Shown: piece by piece, positions 49,194 through 58,319 of the stretch
Position numbering within the stretch: position 1 is the stretch's first letter
How the letters are laid out: every line of letters begins with the position of its first letter
Made by a program: the position numbers and the translations under genes
DNA from: a virus
Virus record (IMG/VR): IMGVR_UViG_3300045282_000062
Span: 1-60,447 of that record
Strand: one strand, 5' to 3'
Length of the DNA: 60,447 bases
The notes under the pieces: model-generated
What the model was told of the DNA's origin: nothing
The model's input: only the letters and a program-made list of their open reading frames with translations
The model's database searches: none

Positions 49194-50552
49194 TTATATA
49201 ATTTCCTGCATATATTTTTCAATCCTGAATTTCACGGCGTCCATAAGTGCGTCCTGCGTCTGCATTCTGTCTGCTATCCTGACCATCACATCTTCGTCAA
49301 TTGTACCTTCAGCAATCAGTGTATAGATCCTGACCGGGGCCGTAACACCCTGCCTGTGTAGCCTTGCATTTGCCTGTAGCCAAAGTTCAAGTGAATACGT
49401 AGGACCAAACCAAATGGCTACGTGCCCACCAAATTGCAGATTCAGGCCGTGCCCCGCACTGGCCGGGTGTAATATGAAAATCGGAATATTGCCCGCATTC
49501 CAATCTTCAATATCAGACGGCCTTTCCAGTTTCCTGGCATTTTTGTGCCGCTGTAAAATCCGGTCAATGTCGTGCTGATAGCTGTAAAAAACCAAAACGT
49601 TTTCACCCTGATTTTCGGCCATTTCCAAAAGTTCATCAAGTGCGTCCAGTTTTTCACTGTGTATGGCCCGGGCCACTTTGTTTGCGTCATACACAGCACC
49701 GTTACTGAATTGCAAAAGCTTTGTGACCAAAGCCCCCGCATTCACGGCGGTTATGTGTTTGTCCTCAATTTCCATCACTTGTGTCCGTTCAAATTCATTG
49801 TACTGCTGTAGCGCTTTGTCACTCAAACGCACAGGCACTGGTATTTCAATCATATCCGGCAGGTCTAAATAATCTTCCGTTTTCATCGATATGCAGATAT
49901 CACTGATAAGTTCATGTATTGTGTCATCCGCATCATTTTTTGGTTCGTACCCCCACCCGGATGGGCGTTTGTTGTAATACCGCGTCCTGTAGCCCCCTAT
50001 GTGGTCGCCTAGCCGCTGCCCGCGGTCCAGCAGGTAAATCTGTGCCCACAAATCCATTAGCCCGTTAGGGGCCGGTGTGCCCGTTAAATTGATCACCCGT
50101 TTTACCAGCGGCCGGATCATCTTCAGGGCTTTGAATCTGTGCGTATCACTGTTTTTGTAGCTGCTTGATTCGTCCAGCACAAGGCAGTCAAACGGGAAAT
50201 GCGGCATGAAGGCAATCAGCCACACAATGTTATCACGCCCAATTATGTAGATATCTGCTTTGCGTTTTATGGCCGCAATGCGCTGGTTTTGATTTCCGGC
50301 AATGATGGAAATGGTCATATTCTTAAATTGATCCCATTTTGCGATTTCCGCGGGCCAGGTAGATTCAGCCACATTTTTGGGCGCCACAATCAATGGTTTA
50401 TCAATTTCCAGTTCAGTGAACATTAAGTATTTAAGCGCTAGCAGGGTGGCGGATGTCTTACCTAATCCCATTTGAGCAAAAACCCCGCATGCCGGATTTT
50501 TCACGATGTGGTCAGCAATCGCCTGCTGGTATTTATAGGGGCTGTATTTCAT
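49194..50552 (-). CDS. SNF2-type DEAD/DEAH helicase
   Basis: A 452-residue superfamily 2 protein: Walker A MGLGKTSA (28-35), LVLDESSSYKN (box II with DES in place of DEAH, 125-135), NLTGTPAPNG (box III), and C-terminal motif parts HPASAGHGLNLQ and WLQANARLHRQG (boxes V and VI). This is the small helicase that regularly accompanies VRR-NUC, VapE and DUF2815 genes in phages. It probably remodels replication or recombination intermediates. Confidence 0.92.
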   Translation of the reverse strand: MKYSPYKYQQAIADHIVKNPACGVFAQMGLGKTSATLLALKYLMFTELEIDKPLIVAPKNVAESTWPAEIAKWDQFKNMTISIIAGNQNQRIAAIKRKADIYIIGRDNIVWLIAFMPHFPFDCLVLDESSSYKNSDTHRFKALKMIRPLVKRVINLTGTPAPNGLMDLWAQIYLLDRGQRLGDHIGGYRTRYYNKRPSGWGYEPKNDADDTIHELISDICISMKTEDYLDLPDMIEIPVPVRLSDKALQQYNEFERTQVMEIEDKHITAVNAGALVTKLLQFSNGAVYDANKVARAIHSEKLDALDELLEMAENQGENVLVFYSYQHDIDRILQRHKNARKLERPSDIEDWNAGNIPIFILHPASAGHGLNLQFGGHVAIWFGPTYSLELWLQANARLHRQGVTAPVRIYTLIAEGTIDEDVMVRIADRMQTQDALMDAVKFRIEKYMQEII

Positions 50553-50832
50553 CTAAAAATTTGTTTAACGAATCATCTGAATTTATTAATCGTACTTTTT
50601 GGCCAAGCGCCCGCAGTTCTGCCGCCTCAATTTTCTGTAACGGGCTGAAGTCTTTGCCCGCGTCTTTGAATTCAACAAACCAGGGCCATGCGTGCGGCAT
50701 GATCACTAACCGGTCCAACTTACCAGATGAATAACGTGAATCGCTTTTTGTGTATTTTCCACCTAACTTTTTCACGTTGTTTTTGCACCGGTTTTCCAGT
50801 CTTTTTTCAATCGAAAATCTAAGTTTTTTCAC
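50533..50832 (-). CDS. VRR-NUC domain nuclease
   Basis: A 99-residue VRR-NUC protein: SSGKLDRLVIMPHAWPWFVE followed by FKDAGKDFSPLQ, the D...ExK of a PD-(D/E)XK nuclease; SPLQKIEAAELRALGQ and VRLINSDD. It overlaps the helicase gene by 20 bp. In phages it acts with the SNF2-type helicase, perhaps on branched DNA. Confidence 0.9.
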   Translation of the reverse strand: MKKLRFSIEKRLENRCKNNVKKLGGKYTKSDSRYSSGKLDRLVIMPHAWPWFVEFKDAGKDFSPLQKIEAAELRALGQKVRLINSDDSLNKFLDEIQPL

Positions 50833-50835
50833 GTG

Positions 50836-51077
50836 TGGTACAAGTTTATTCCCCCTATATAGTATATGCTACTTAAATTAATATAGTATCACTATAAGAT
50901 ATAATAGTATCATTATATTACTCTATTTTTTCTTTTTCTTTAAGTCTTATTATTATCTGTACCATTGTACCATATAGTATAGTAGTATAAATAACAGTGA
51001 ATTAGATGGTACATTTGCGGTACAGCCCCGGTACAAAAAACATATTAATATTTTTTTTAATGGTACAGCTTGTACCA
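50836..51077. other. AT-rich region with GTAC iterons, candidate replication origin
   Basis: The 277-bp space between VRR-NUC and VapE has no convincing gene. It holds eight copies of TGGTACA-like iterons: plus sense at 50836, 51007, 51018, 51029 and 51061, minus sense at 50958, 50966 and 51071. Copies at 51007, 51018 and 51029 follow a strict 11-bp period. Those at 51061 and 51071 form a perfect inverted repeat with a three-base loop. Between the first iteron and the rest, about 115 bp is rich in ATAGTAT repeats and A/T, like a DNA unwinding element. Function is inferred. Confidence 0.6.
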
Positions 51078-51109
51078 GCATTTTCAATGTTTGCGTACCG
51101 TATAATGTG

Positions 51110-53581
51110 TTATATATCAAAGGTTTCTGTTTTAACAAAACCGTTCCTTTGACGGCCATAATTGCCGAATCTGATAGCCCGCATTTCCATCTTCCATCCA
51201 TCCATATTTAGCATGATATTTTTAATGATTAATGCGGATCTTTCATCTATGGTTACATTCATTCCAAGGCATTCCACCCAAATTTCCAGGACACAAACCC
51301 GGTCACGTTCTATTTTACCTTCAGGCAACAAATCTGCGTCACCTTGCAGAAACGCCCGCCTTTCATACCGCGTCAGTTTTTCCCATCCTTCCGGTAGTTT
51401 CTTATTCAGGTAATCATGCACTGTAGGATACCACGGATGCACTTCCGTATGCTGCGTCTGAACGCTGCGGGCTATGGTTTCTAATTCGCTGTCTAAATAC
51501 AGTGTTTCACCGCGTTTGTAGTTTTCATAGGCTTCCGCCCATATCTGCGCCACCAGCGCGCTGTCCATCTTAAACACGTCTGCCACTGCTTTGTCTGCAT
51601 CGATCACCACGGGCCAAAATCTGCGATTTCCTGACTGATCACGCAGGAAATCCACTTTATTGGTAGTGGCCATGAATATGCATTGGCGTGGGTAATCTTC
51701 CACCATCCGGCCGTAGGCTGACCTGTAACGGTCCGTGCCGGATGCCACAAAGCTTTTAATGCGTTCCACTTCAGTTTTAGCCATCCCTGACAGTTCACCT
51801 ATTTCTATTATCCAGGCGCCCCGCATTTGTTCATAACCCTGATTGCCTTGTAGCATGTGCAGGCTGAACGTATCTGAAAACCACGGCCCCCCTAATTTGC
51901 GAATCAGTGTGGATTTTCCTTTGCCTTGCTCACCTATTAAGGTCAGTATGCTGTCAAATTTCACCCCCGGATCGAATACCCGGGCCACGGCTGCTGTCAG
52001 TGTTTTCCGGGTCACGGCGCGCAGATAATCACTATCCCATGCACCTAAATAGTCTGCGAACAAGGTGCCCATGCGTGGGGTGCCGTCCCATTTGCAGGCT
52101 TTCAGGTATTCTTTAATTGGATGCACTTTATTACGGACATAGATGATGTCCAGCGCCTTTAAAATCTTCCCTGTGGTGATGTTGTAGGCTGATTCAATAA
52201 AATGTTCAATGTTGCTTAAATCCTGATCATTTAAAAACCGGTCCACGTAATCAATGCGCCGCCAGGGCACTGCACGGTTGAAACATCCACGGTGCTGTAG
52301 TTCATCATAAATGATGTTACCCCGGAAACGGTCATCATTTTTCAGAATCATGTGCAGGTTATTCAGCGTGGGTTTGAAATGGCCGTGTTTGTCCACATCC
52401 ATTTTACTGTGCCAGTCAGGATCTTCCACGGGCGGTACAGCTGGTATATTACTGTAAACACTTACACCGTTACCGCCAGGATCTGCATGGCCGTTTCCGG
52501 TCACGTTCACATCTTCAAAAGCAGTTTGGGCACCGGCTATGATATCACTGGCCACCTGCGCTTTGACTGACTTAAGCGTGCCCACCCATTCAAGCATAGC
52601 AGTGAATGAAGGCGCCCTGAAATTCAAATCTTCCGCCAGTTCATTGCCATCCTTATCACGGTCACGCAATCCGAATTTATGCAGGCGGACCATATCAAAG
52701 GCATTGCACAGCTGGCCGCTGCATGGGTCTGTGGCGTGATGTGAATAGATAAATTTGTCATCATACACGATGGCCCCACCAGCTGTAGATCCATGGACGT
52801 ATGTGTATCTGTCATCAGATCCGTCCGCCAGGGTGTAATCATCCTTTAAAAATTCATCGATTGCATCGCTGATAGTATGCGCCCGGCAGAATGCGCCAAT
52901 CAATCCGGGTTTGGTTAGCGGATCGGCAGCGGCTTTGATATCTGTCCTGATCCGCAGATTTTCAGCAGCGGCCCGGGGCCATTGGGTAATATCCTGCCAA
53001 TTTCTGTACGTTCCTAAAATATCATTTGCAGATAACGCCGGGCCATGCTGCACCCTGTATTCATATTCGCCATCACTTGACACAGATGGCCAGTACATCA
53101 GCCGTTCAGCCTGATAGGTTGTAGGGTCCATTTGTTCTATGCCAATGTATTCAGCCATCCGGCGCATGATGGCTTCATATTCGTCCGGGCGCACTTCGCG
53201 GTCCAATGGTATTATAAGCCTGTAGCGGGGCTTTTCCGGGCTGTGTTTGTGTGTCGAATATAAACAGGCGGCACAATCGAAATCAAGCGTAAAAGCTTGC
53301 CAGAAATTCGTGTGGGCGCTATCTGCGTCCAGTGTCAGCAGCTGGCGTGATAACACGTTATTCTTTTTGCGCCGGCCATTGGCCAGCACGCCGCCCACAA
53401 ATCCACCGATATCTTTGATTTCATCCTGCCGGTCCTTTTTTGCCGCCAGGTAGGTTTTGTATGTTTCCGCGGTCCTGTGCGGTTCCTGAAGTCTGAAGCA
53501 AAACTGCGCCCATTCGTACCGGGCTATTTTCCAATTTGTATCGTGCCGTGATTTCCCGGTGGATATATCAAATTCAATCAT
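51110..53581 (-). CDS. VapE-like primase-helicase
   Basis: An 823-residue protein. The N-terminal part (about 1-200) is a prim-pol-like primase: TLDADSA (D85, D87) and PRYRLIIPLDREVRP. The C-terminal part (about 480-760) is a VapE/D5-like helicase with Walker A GEQGKGKST (550-558), EIGELSGM (box B region) and the ATTNK sensor. It probably primes and unwinds phage DNA at the adjacent iteron region. It starts 44 bp from the MazG gene. Confidence 0.9.
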   Translation of the reverse strand: MIEFDISTGKSRHDTNWKIARYEWAQFCFRLQEPHRTAETYKTYLAAKKDRQDEIKDIGGFVGGVLANGRRKKNNVLSRQLLTLDADSAHTNFWQAFTLDFDCAACLYSTHKHSPEKPRYRLIIPLDREVRPDEYEAIMRRMAEYIGIEQMDPTTYQAERLMYWPSVSSDGEYEYRVQHGPALSANDILGTYRNWQDITQWPRAAAENLRIRTDIKAAADPLTKPGLIGAFCRAHTISDAIDEFLKDDYTLADGSDDRYTYVHGSTAGGAIVYDDKFIYSHHATDPCSGQLCNAFDMVRLHKFGLRDRDKDGNELAEDLNFRAPSFTAMLEWVGTLKSVKAQVASDIIAGAQTAFEDVNVTGNGHADPGGNGVSVYSNIPAVPPVEDPDWHSKMDVDKHGHFKPTLNNLHMILKNDDRFRGNIIYDELQHRGCFNRAVPWRRIDYVDRFLNDQDLSNIEHFIESAYNITTGKILKALDIIYVRNKVHPIKEYLKACKWDGTPRMGTLFADYLGAWDSDYLRAVTRKTLTAAVARVFDPGVKFDSILTLIGEQGKGKSTLIRKLGGPWFSDTFSLHMLQGNQGYEQMRGAWIIEIGELSGMAKTEVERIKSFVASGTDRYRSAYGRMVEDYPRQCIFMATTNKVDFLRDQSGNRRFWPVVIDADKAVADVFKMDSALVAQIWAEAYENYKRGETLYLDSELETIARSVQTQHTEVHPWYPTVHDYLNKKLPEGWEKLTRYERRAFLQGDADLLPEGKIERDRVCVLEIWVECLGMNVTIDERSALIIKNIMLNMDGWKMEMRAIRFGNYGRQRNGFVKTETFDI

Positions 53582-53625
53582 TAGAATGGGAGTTTTTTGG
53601 AAGGGTAATAAATATAAGGAAAAAA

Positions 53626-54021
53626 TTAACGGCCGTTATAATATTCTGTGCCTTCCGAATAAATGAAAATTCTGGACCCTACACGGCGGCTGACTTCATT
53701 AAATTTTCTGATAGTGGCAGCGCCTAAATCAATATTTAACTGCTTTGCAAGTATGTCCAGATAAATTTGCACGTCTGCTAATTCTTTTTCAGCTTCCACT
53801 AAAAATTCAGCTTCCGTGATATCGCCCCGTTCAAATTTTTTACGCATATTGGCGTATTCGCCGATCTCACCCACCACGGCCTGTAGCCATTGCGCGGGCG
53901 TCCAGTCTGACCCATCTGCTTTTGCATGCGCAGGTTCGCCCCACTTGTTTTTGAATTCAGGCAGCCGGGCTTCGTTTGCAGCGCGCAGGGTGTTAAATGT
54001 TAATCCAGTTTCGGTATTCAT
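53626..54021 (-). CDS. MazG-like nucleotide pyrophosphohydrolase
   Basis: A 131-residue protein with the MazG helical pattern: VVGEIGEYANMRKKFERGD and EAEKELADVQIYLDILAK, giving ExxE (EIGE) and the ELADV pair that bind magnesium. It hydrolyses (d)NTPs or ppGpp-like alarmones, and phages use such enzymes to keep the host metabolically active. It lies in front of VapE. Confidence 0.82.
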   Translation of the reverse strand: MNTETGLTFNTLRAANEARLPEFKNKWGEPAHAKADGSDWTPAQWLQAVVGEIGEYANMRKKFERGDITEAEFLVEAEKELADVQIYLDILAKQLNIDLGAATIRKFNEVSRRVGSRIFIYSEGTEYYNGR

Positions 54022-54027
54022 GTTGTT

Positions 54028-54444
54028 TTATTTTATGACTTTGATTGTTTTGGCATCTATAGGCAGTATCATCCAAACCAGCAAGGGTAAATGTGTTTTT
54101 GATATCCCTGTCAGGTATTCAATGTGTTTCCTGTCATGGCCTATTTCAGTGGTGAAATATCCAGCCATCAAAGTAGTGCCGCCGCCGATTGTAGGCTGGT
54201 TTGGATCATGGTATTTCTGCCAGTAATACGCGCTATCGTAAATCACATCGTGGATGATTGCTTTAAAAACGCCGTCAAAAGCTTCATAATTATTAGAGAC
54301 AAGCCCAAACACTTTTACAGTATCATAGTGATTTTTAGGCAGCTTTGGCGCATTTACAGAATCAATGCTGATAGTGGTATGACTTATTTGCGCAGTACTG
54401 CACAGCGAAATCAAAAGCGCGATGATCGTGAAAAACTTTTTCAT
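54028..54444 (-). CDS. exported protein
   Basis: A 138-residue protein with a signal peptide (KKFFTIIALLISLCSTAQ) and a soluble part (HTTISIDSVNAPKLP ... GGGTTLMAGYFTTEIGHD). A GHDRKHIEYLTG segment is notable. Periplasmic or surface location. Last of the exported cluster. No family recognised. Confidence 0.65.
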   Translation of the reverse strand: MKKFFTIIALLISLCSTAQISHTTISIDSVNAPKLPKNHYDTVKVFGLVSNNYEAFDGVFKAIIHDVIYDSAYYWQKYHDPNQPTIGGGTTLMAGYFTTEIGHDRKHIEYLTGISKTHLPLLVWMILPIDAKTIKVIK

Positions 54445-54833
54445 GGTTCAATATTTTCAAAAATGATAGAATCAGGCGAATAGTAAGTGCTGTCATCGCC
54501 GTACTTGTCTTTGAAGATGTAAAGGCGGCCATCAGGTTTTAATGAATCTACAGGCGTCAGCATGCCGCCGCCACTGAATTCATGTAGCGTGTCAGATTTT
54601 CCATTTTTCCAGCTGATGGCCCTGTATTTTGCACCAGCGCTGCCACTCCACCACTTACCCCCGTAGTGCCCGGGTATGTGAATATGCAGATGCCGGTCAT
54701 ATTTATCAGCCCACGTATCTACGTGATGGGTGGGGGCTATGGTCATGCTGGCCACCGCTAATATAGTCGCAATCACCATAGCTGAAAGCAATACAGTCAG
54801 GATGATAAAAAATATTTTGATTTCCGTTTTCAT
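54441..54833 (-). CDS. membrane-anchored protein
   Basis: A 130-residue protein with one N-terminal membrane helix (IFFIILTVLLSAMVIATIL) and a periplasmic C-terminal region (HIHIPGHYGGKWWSGSAG). It overlaps its neighbours by 4 bp. No family recognised. Confidence 0.62.
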   Translation of the reverse strand: MKTEIKIFFIILTVLLSAMVIATILAVASMTIAPTHHVDTWADKYDRHLHIHIPGHYGGKWWSGSAGAKYRAISWKNGKSDTLHEFSGGGMLTPVDSLKPDGRLYIFKDKYGDDSTYYSPDSIIFENIEP

Positions 54834-55147
54834 TTTTGCATTCCTTTATAGAAAGTTTCCATAGACATTTTCATACCGTGCAGCTGTCCTAAATAGTAAA
54901 TCAGTGAATCACGATTTAATTTACCCCGTTTGCGCATGCTGGACACGCTGATGGCGTTTACTTCCTTTGTGAGTTCATCGATCACCGCCCCAGTTTTTTC
55001 CAGGGTTTCTGCATGGTCCTGTAGTTTTTGCGTTTGCTTCGCCCTGTCCATATCAGACATGCTGTATAGATTGCTGTCAGTGGCTACGGGCGAATCACAG
55101 GACACTGACATGATGAACATAAAAATGCTACTTAATAAAATTTTCAT
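54830..55147 (-). CDS. small lipoprotein
   Basis: A 105-residue protein with a lipobox (MFIMSVSCDS, cysteine near residue 17). The mature part is helical (RAKQTQKLQDHAETLEK; LTKEVNAISVSSMRKRG). Lipid anchoring in the inner or outer membrane is expected. Function unknown. Confidence 0.65.
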   Translation of the reverse strand: MKILLSSIFMFIMSVSCDSPVATDSNLYSMSDMDRAKQTQKLQDHAETLEKTGAVIDELTKEVNAISVSSMRKRGKLNRDSLIYYLGQLHGMKMSMETFYKGMQK

Positions 55148-55559
55148 AATCTTCTTTGTTTTTAAATTCGTAAATAGATTCTATTATAATGTGATGGCCG
55201 TGTGTAGTGTCTATTTTATTCCACTTTGCAACTGAATCGCATATATCTTTTTCACGGGTCATCGCCTGCCCCCATGCAGTGGACCATCCGCGCTCTGTTT
55301 TGAAATTATCGGACCAAAACCAGGTAAATGAAAAATATCTTTTTGGGTGGCTAGGGATGTAAGTGTAAACTGTATCCATAATAAGTTTGACACTTAAACT
55401 ATATCCGGTGTCAGATCCCATGAATAGTGTAGTATCTGGCGTTAGTCTGCTGGTATCAATTTTGTATTCGATTGTTACGTGTGGCGTAACTTCAGCGGGG
55501 GTCACGTCTTTTTGATGGCAGGCAGCGCAGAAAAGTAAGACAGTTAAAAAATATTTCAT
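55128..55559 (-). CDS. small lipoprotein
   Basis: A 143-residue protein with a short signal and lipobox (KYFLTVLLFCAACHQK, cysteine near 14). The mature part is strand-rich (FMGSDTGYSLSVKLIMD; YFSFTWFWSDNFKTERGW). It overlaps the next gene by 20 bp. No family recognised. Confidence 0.65.
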   Translation of the reverse strand: MKYFLTVLLFCAACHQKDVTPAEVTPHVTIEYKIDTSRLTPDTTLFMGSDTGYSLSVKLIMDTVYTYIPSHPKRYFSFTWFWSDNFKTERGWSTAWGQAMTREKDICDSVAKWNKIDTTHGHHIIIESIYEFKNKEDYENFIK

Positions 55560-55560
55560 G

Positions 55561-56079
55561 TTAAGGGTGTTTTTGAATGTAATCTAATGGCGCAGCAATA
55601 TTACCATCAGGCCATTTTTCATAACCTATTGACTGATCTATAGGGTTCAGTATTCTATATGACGCCCCGTAATTAGTTAGCGTAAATACATCTGCTTTTT
55701 CTTCTTTGATGGCTTGGGCTTCCACTAAATCTGCCATGTGCATGGCGTTTCCGTAGCGGTCACACATTGGGCACAACCAATATTTTTCACCGCGCCAAAT
55801 GATCCATGGTAATATATCACCGGCCTTTGTGGCTGCTAATTGCGAAGGTTTCGCCCATCCGGGCGATGCTGTGTAGATAACTGCCTGCCCACTCATTTGC
55901 TGTGATACCGGCGCTTCAATTCGTATAGTCATCATTGTAACTGCACATGGACCCGTGTGCCTGATTGTGTCACTGTGCCGCGATGACACATAGGGCGTGT
56001 CCTTACAATCTTTAGTGGGCCACACCTGCCCGTAACTGCTGATGGACAGCAGCATGAAAATGGTTATGATTGTTTTCAT
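55561..56079 (-). CDS. exported protein with CxxC
   Basis: A 172-residue protein with a signal peptide (KTIITIFMLLSISSYGQ) and CxxC (WLCPMCDRYGN) in the second half. It has no recognised family. The CxxC could bind metal or form a disulfide in the periplasm. It overlaps the preceding gene by 4 bp. Confidence 0.65.
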   Translation of the reverse strand: MKTIITIFMLLSISSYGQVWPTKDCKDTPYVSSRHSDTIRHTGPCAVTMMTIRIEAPVSQQMSGQAVIYTASPGWAKPSQLAATKAGDILPWIIWRGEKYWLCPMCDRYGNAMHMADLVEAQAIKEEKADVFTLTNYGASYRILNPIDQSIGYEKWPDGNIAAPLDYIQKHP

Positions 56080-56981
56080 TTGAAAAATATTTTTAAAGCT
56101 AAAAGAAGTACAGCTACAAAAAGTAACGCCAGCAGAAAAAGTATCAACGGATCATGGTGCTGATCCGCGTAAAAAACTTCAGTAGTGCCCGTGGGCATAG
56201 GTTTTATTACGTATCCACTTTGTACCCCTGCGTATTGGCTGGTGCCGTCTACACTTGCAGCACATGGGCACGGCATTCTGATTGTATCATGTTTAGGAAT
56301 AAATCCACCAATTTGTAATGGTGTATAGGTGCCATCCGGGTGTCGGGCTAAATGGATTGTATCACCGTATTTTACTACAAAGGCAGCAGCTAAACTATCA
56401 TGGTGAATTTGTTTTTTGCCTGCGACATACCACGCATCTAAGCTACGCCGCACATCACCATTCACCCCGGCCTTAAACTTTTTCATGTTGTTGTGTACGC
56501 CCTTGCCAAATGATTCACCATCGCCAAAATAGGGCGCTGTGTCGGCGGGCGATGCCACTGTGCGGGCGCTATCAATTTTCCACCTAATAAATCCATTTGC
56601 ATCAGTGTCAGTGTAAAATGGATCAGGATCAGATCCTACGGCGATAGGAAAATAAATAGTATCACCGCCCTGCAAATATCCAACTGCCACAGGCTGATGC
56701 GGCACAGGTTTAGGATGGCAGGATAACATAAACATGATCGGCAGTAAAATCCAAATCCTTTTAATTAGCCACTTCATTGTGGCGCCCGCAGCCAGCTGCC
56801 CCCACCCAAGGAACACTATACTAATAGGAAATACGTATTTATCTTTATCAAAATGCCAGGCAGTAGCGATGGCAACTAAATATATCATAAAGATGCCCGC
56901 GGCCACTATAGCGTATCTTCTTTTAAATGTTTTCCATTTCATTTGTTCATCTTCGTCATCCAGTAAATTTTCTGTGCTCAT
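56076..56981 (-). CDS. multi-domain envelope protein (membrane helices plus lipobox-like segment)
   Basis: A 301-residue frame. Residues 1-65 have two membrane helices (IVAAGIFMIYLVAIATAW; FPISIVFLGWGQLAAGA). An internal Met (MKWLIKRIWILLPIMF) is followed by MLSCHPK, a lipobox, and a soluble part (about 95-275), with a last membrane helix at the C-terminus (LILFLLALLFVAVLLLAL). It may be two original genes (a membrane protein and a lipoprotein) joined in one frame, or one that also uses the internal start. Function unknown. Confidence 0.6.
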   Translation of the reverse strand: MSTENLLDDEDEQMKWKTFKRRYAIVAAGIFMIYLVAIATAWHFDKDKYVFPISIVFLGWGQLAAGATMKWLIKRIWILLPIMFMLSCHPKPVPHQPVAVGYLQGGDTIYFPIAVGSDPDPFYTDTDANGFIRWKIDSARTVASPADTAPYFGDGESFGKGVHNNMKKFKAGVNGDVRRSLDAWYVAGKKQIHHDSLAAAFVVKYGDTIHLARHPDGTYTPLQIGGFIPKHDTIRMPCPCAASVDGTSQYAGVQSGYVIKPMPTGTTEVFYADQHHDPLILFLLALLFVAVLLLALKIFFK

Positions 56982-56985
56982 TTTG

Positions 56986-57426
56986 TTAATTTTTATAGAT
57001 GTATGTATGATTGCAGCGGCGGATGGAATCAGCCACTACAGCTTCCCTGTTTTTCAGTGAATCAACAATAAAATTGCGCCTGTTTACACGGGCCAAATAA
57101 CTTGTATAGGCGTCAATAGCTTTCTGCTTTGTGTCAAATGTCAGTTCGTCACCTAATGAATAGTGCGCCGAATCAAGCGGCACTAAGCGGCCAGCCGAAA
57201 CATACACCGCACCTTTACGCCGGGCGCCAAAATAATAGTCACGCTGCAAAGTATAATCATCCTGATCCTGGTGATGGGTCCATACAGCCCATTTACTGGT
57301 GCAGGTATCATATACATACCGTGGCAGCGAATCTTCAAGTGATGGCTTTTTTGGAATTTCCAGCGATACAGGTACATGTTTGTGCGTACAGCTGACAATA
57401 AGAAGTGCGAATAGTAATTTTTTCAT
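56986..57426 (-). CDS. small lipoprotein
   Basis: A 146-residue protein with a lipobox very near the start (KKLLFALLIVSCTHK, cysteine near 13). The mature part has strands and helices (KWAVWTHHQDQDDY; IDAYTSYLARVNRRNF). No family recognised. It is the first of the exported cluster after a small cytosolic gene. Confidence 0.65.
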   Translation of the reverse strand: MKKLLFALLIVSCTHKHVPVSLEIPKKPSLEDSLPRYVYDTCTSKWAVWTHHQDQDDYTLQRDYYFGARRKGAVYVSAGRLVPLDSAHYSLGDELTFDTKQKAIDAYTSYLARVNRRNFIVDSLKNREAVVADSIRRCNHTYIYKN

Positions 57427-57692
57427 GGTTCAAAATTGATGTATTGCCAATGGGTTTCGTCTGAATAAAATCTAAATCCTTTGCTAACTTCCCAAGCTTT
57501 ATATCCGCGTTCTGTTTTTACTACAATATATCTATCCGCTTCCGGCATTTCACACCCTTCCTTTATTTCCACCCACCTTGTAGCGTATGATGCTCCGTCA
57601 ATGAAACCACATTCATACGCGAACGATTCTTCACGGTTGTATTCTATTGGGCATCCCCTTTTGGCTACCCGAGTTATTTTATCCTGTGTCAT
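57423..57692 (-). CDS. unknown small protein
   Basis: An 89-residue protein: RVAKRGCPIEYNREESFAYE, CGFIDGASYATRW and DRYIVVKTERGYKAWE. Such sequences appear in small phage proteins that lie beside YopX. Overlaps are 4 bp on both sides. Function unknown. Confidence 0.6.
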   Translation of the reverse strand: MTQDKITRVAKRGCPIEYNREESFAYECGFIDGASYATRWVEIKEGCEMPEADRYIVVKTERGYKAWEVSKGFRFYSDETHWQYINFEP

Positions 57693-57904
57693 AACATTAG
57701 TTTATAAGATACAAGATCGTGGATCATCATGCTGCCGTTATCGCAGTTGCATTGTTTGTGGATCGGATAAGCTGCATGCTCATTAGCCCAAAACCGCAAT
57801 GCTTTATCAACCCCTTCATATTGGCCGAAAAACATTTCTTCTATCTTGCCGCATTTTCGGCATTTAACTTTGTACGTGGCGTAGTTTTTATCCTGGTTGT
57901 TCAT
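57689..57904 (-). CDS. small zinc-ribbon protein
   Basis: A 71-residue protein with CRKCGKIEEMFF (CxxC) and HKQCNCDNG (CxC) further on, likely one zinc site. Located between YopX-like and the previous small gene with overlaps of 4 bp. Function unknown. Confidence 0.65.
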   Translation of the reverse strand: MNNQDKNYATYKVKCRKCGKIEEMFFGQYEGVDKALRFWANEHAAYPIHKQCNCDNGSMMIHDLVSYKLML

Positions 57905-58263
57905 TGCTGGTTGGGTTTTGTTGGTTCAAAGATATTGCCGATGACAGTTAAATCCTTGCTGCCATAAGCGAAACTTCCCCAATGAAATATATGCGGGTAT
58001 TTAATATTCTTGCAATTCAGTTGCAGGTCAGGGTCGTATTCAACCGTAGCAATTCTTTCTTCCATTTCAATTGGCGGTTTCCCCCAACTCACAATATCAC
58101 CTTCATATATCTCAACACCTTTGGAGTCGCGTAGGCCGGTGAATTGCATAACCACACATTCGGGTGTAAACTGTATTTTCTTTTCCTGTAAATCCTGTAA
58201 GGTGAATGGACTTGACATATAGTCAATATTGTCCCAAACTCTGAATTTTAGTTCTCTGTTCAT
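57901..58263 (-). CDS. YopX-family protein
   Basis: From ATG at 58263 a 120-residue protein. It shows the YopX pattern: RELKFRVWDN at the start, VVMQFTGLRDSKGVEIYEGD, and VIGNIFEPT near the end. The longer frame would run into the tRNA-like element. YopX proteins are frequent in phages, without a firm activity. The upstream repeat AGGTTTATTTTAGATGCG directly precedes the start. Confidence 0.85.
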   Translation of the reverse strand: MNRELKFRVWDNIDYMSSPFTLQDLQEKKIQFTPECVVMQFTGLRDSKGVEIYEGDIVSWGKPPIEMEERIATVEYDPDLQLNCKNIKYPHIFHWGSFAYGSKDLTVIGNIFEPTKPNQQ

Positions 58264-58285
58264 AAATAGGTTTATTTTAGATGCG
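58264..58285. repeat. short direct repeat, YopX side
   Basis: AAATAGGTTTATTTTAGATGCG recurs at 58547-58567 with one T fewer. The pair flanks 261 bp that contain the tRNA-like element. It may be a duplicated target or leader sequence. Confidence 0.7.
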
Positions 58286-58319
58286 TTCTGCTTTGTTAAG
58301 TGATCTATTTTAAAAGTAT

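Noticed and set aside
50953-51201. Minus-strand 82-residue ORF over the iteron region
   Set aside because: It begins in the VapE coding end and reads the AT-rich repeats as random hydrophobic residues; better seen as non-coding.
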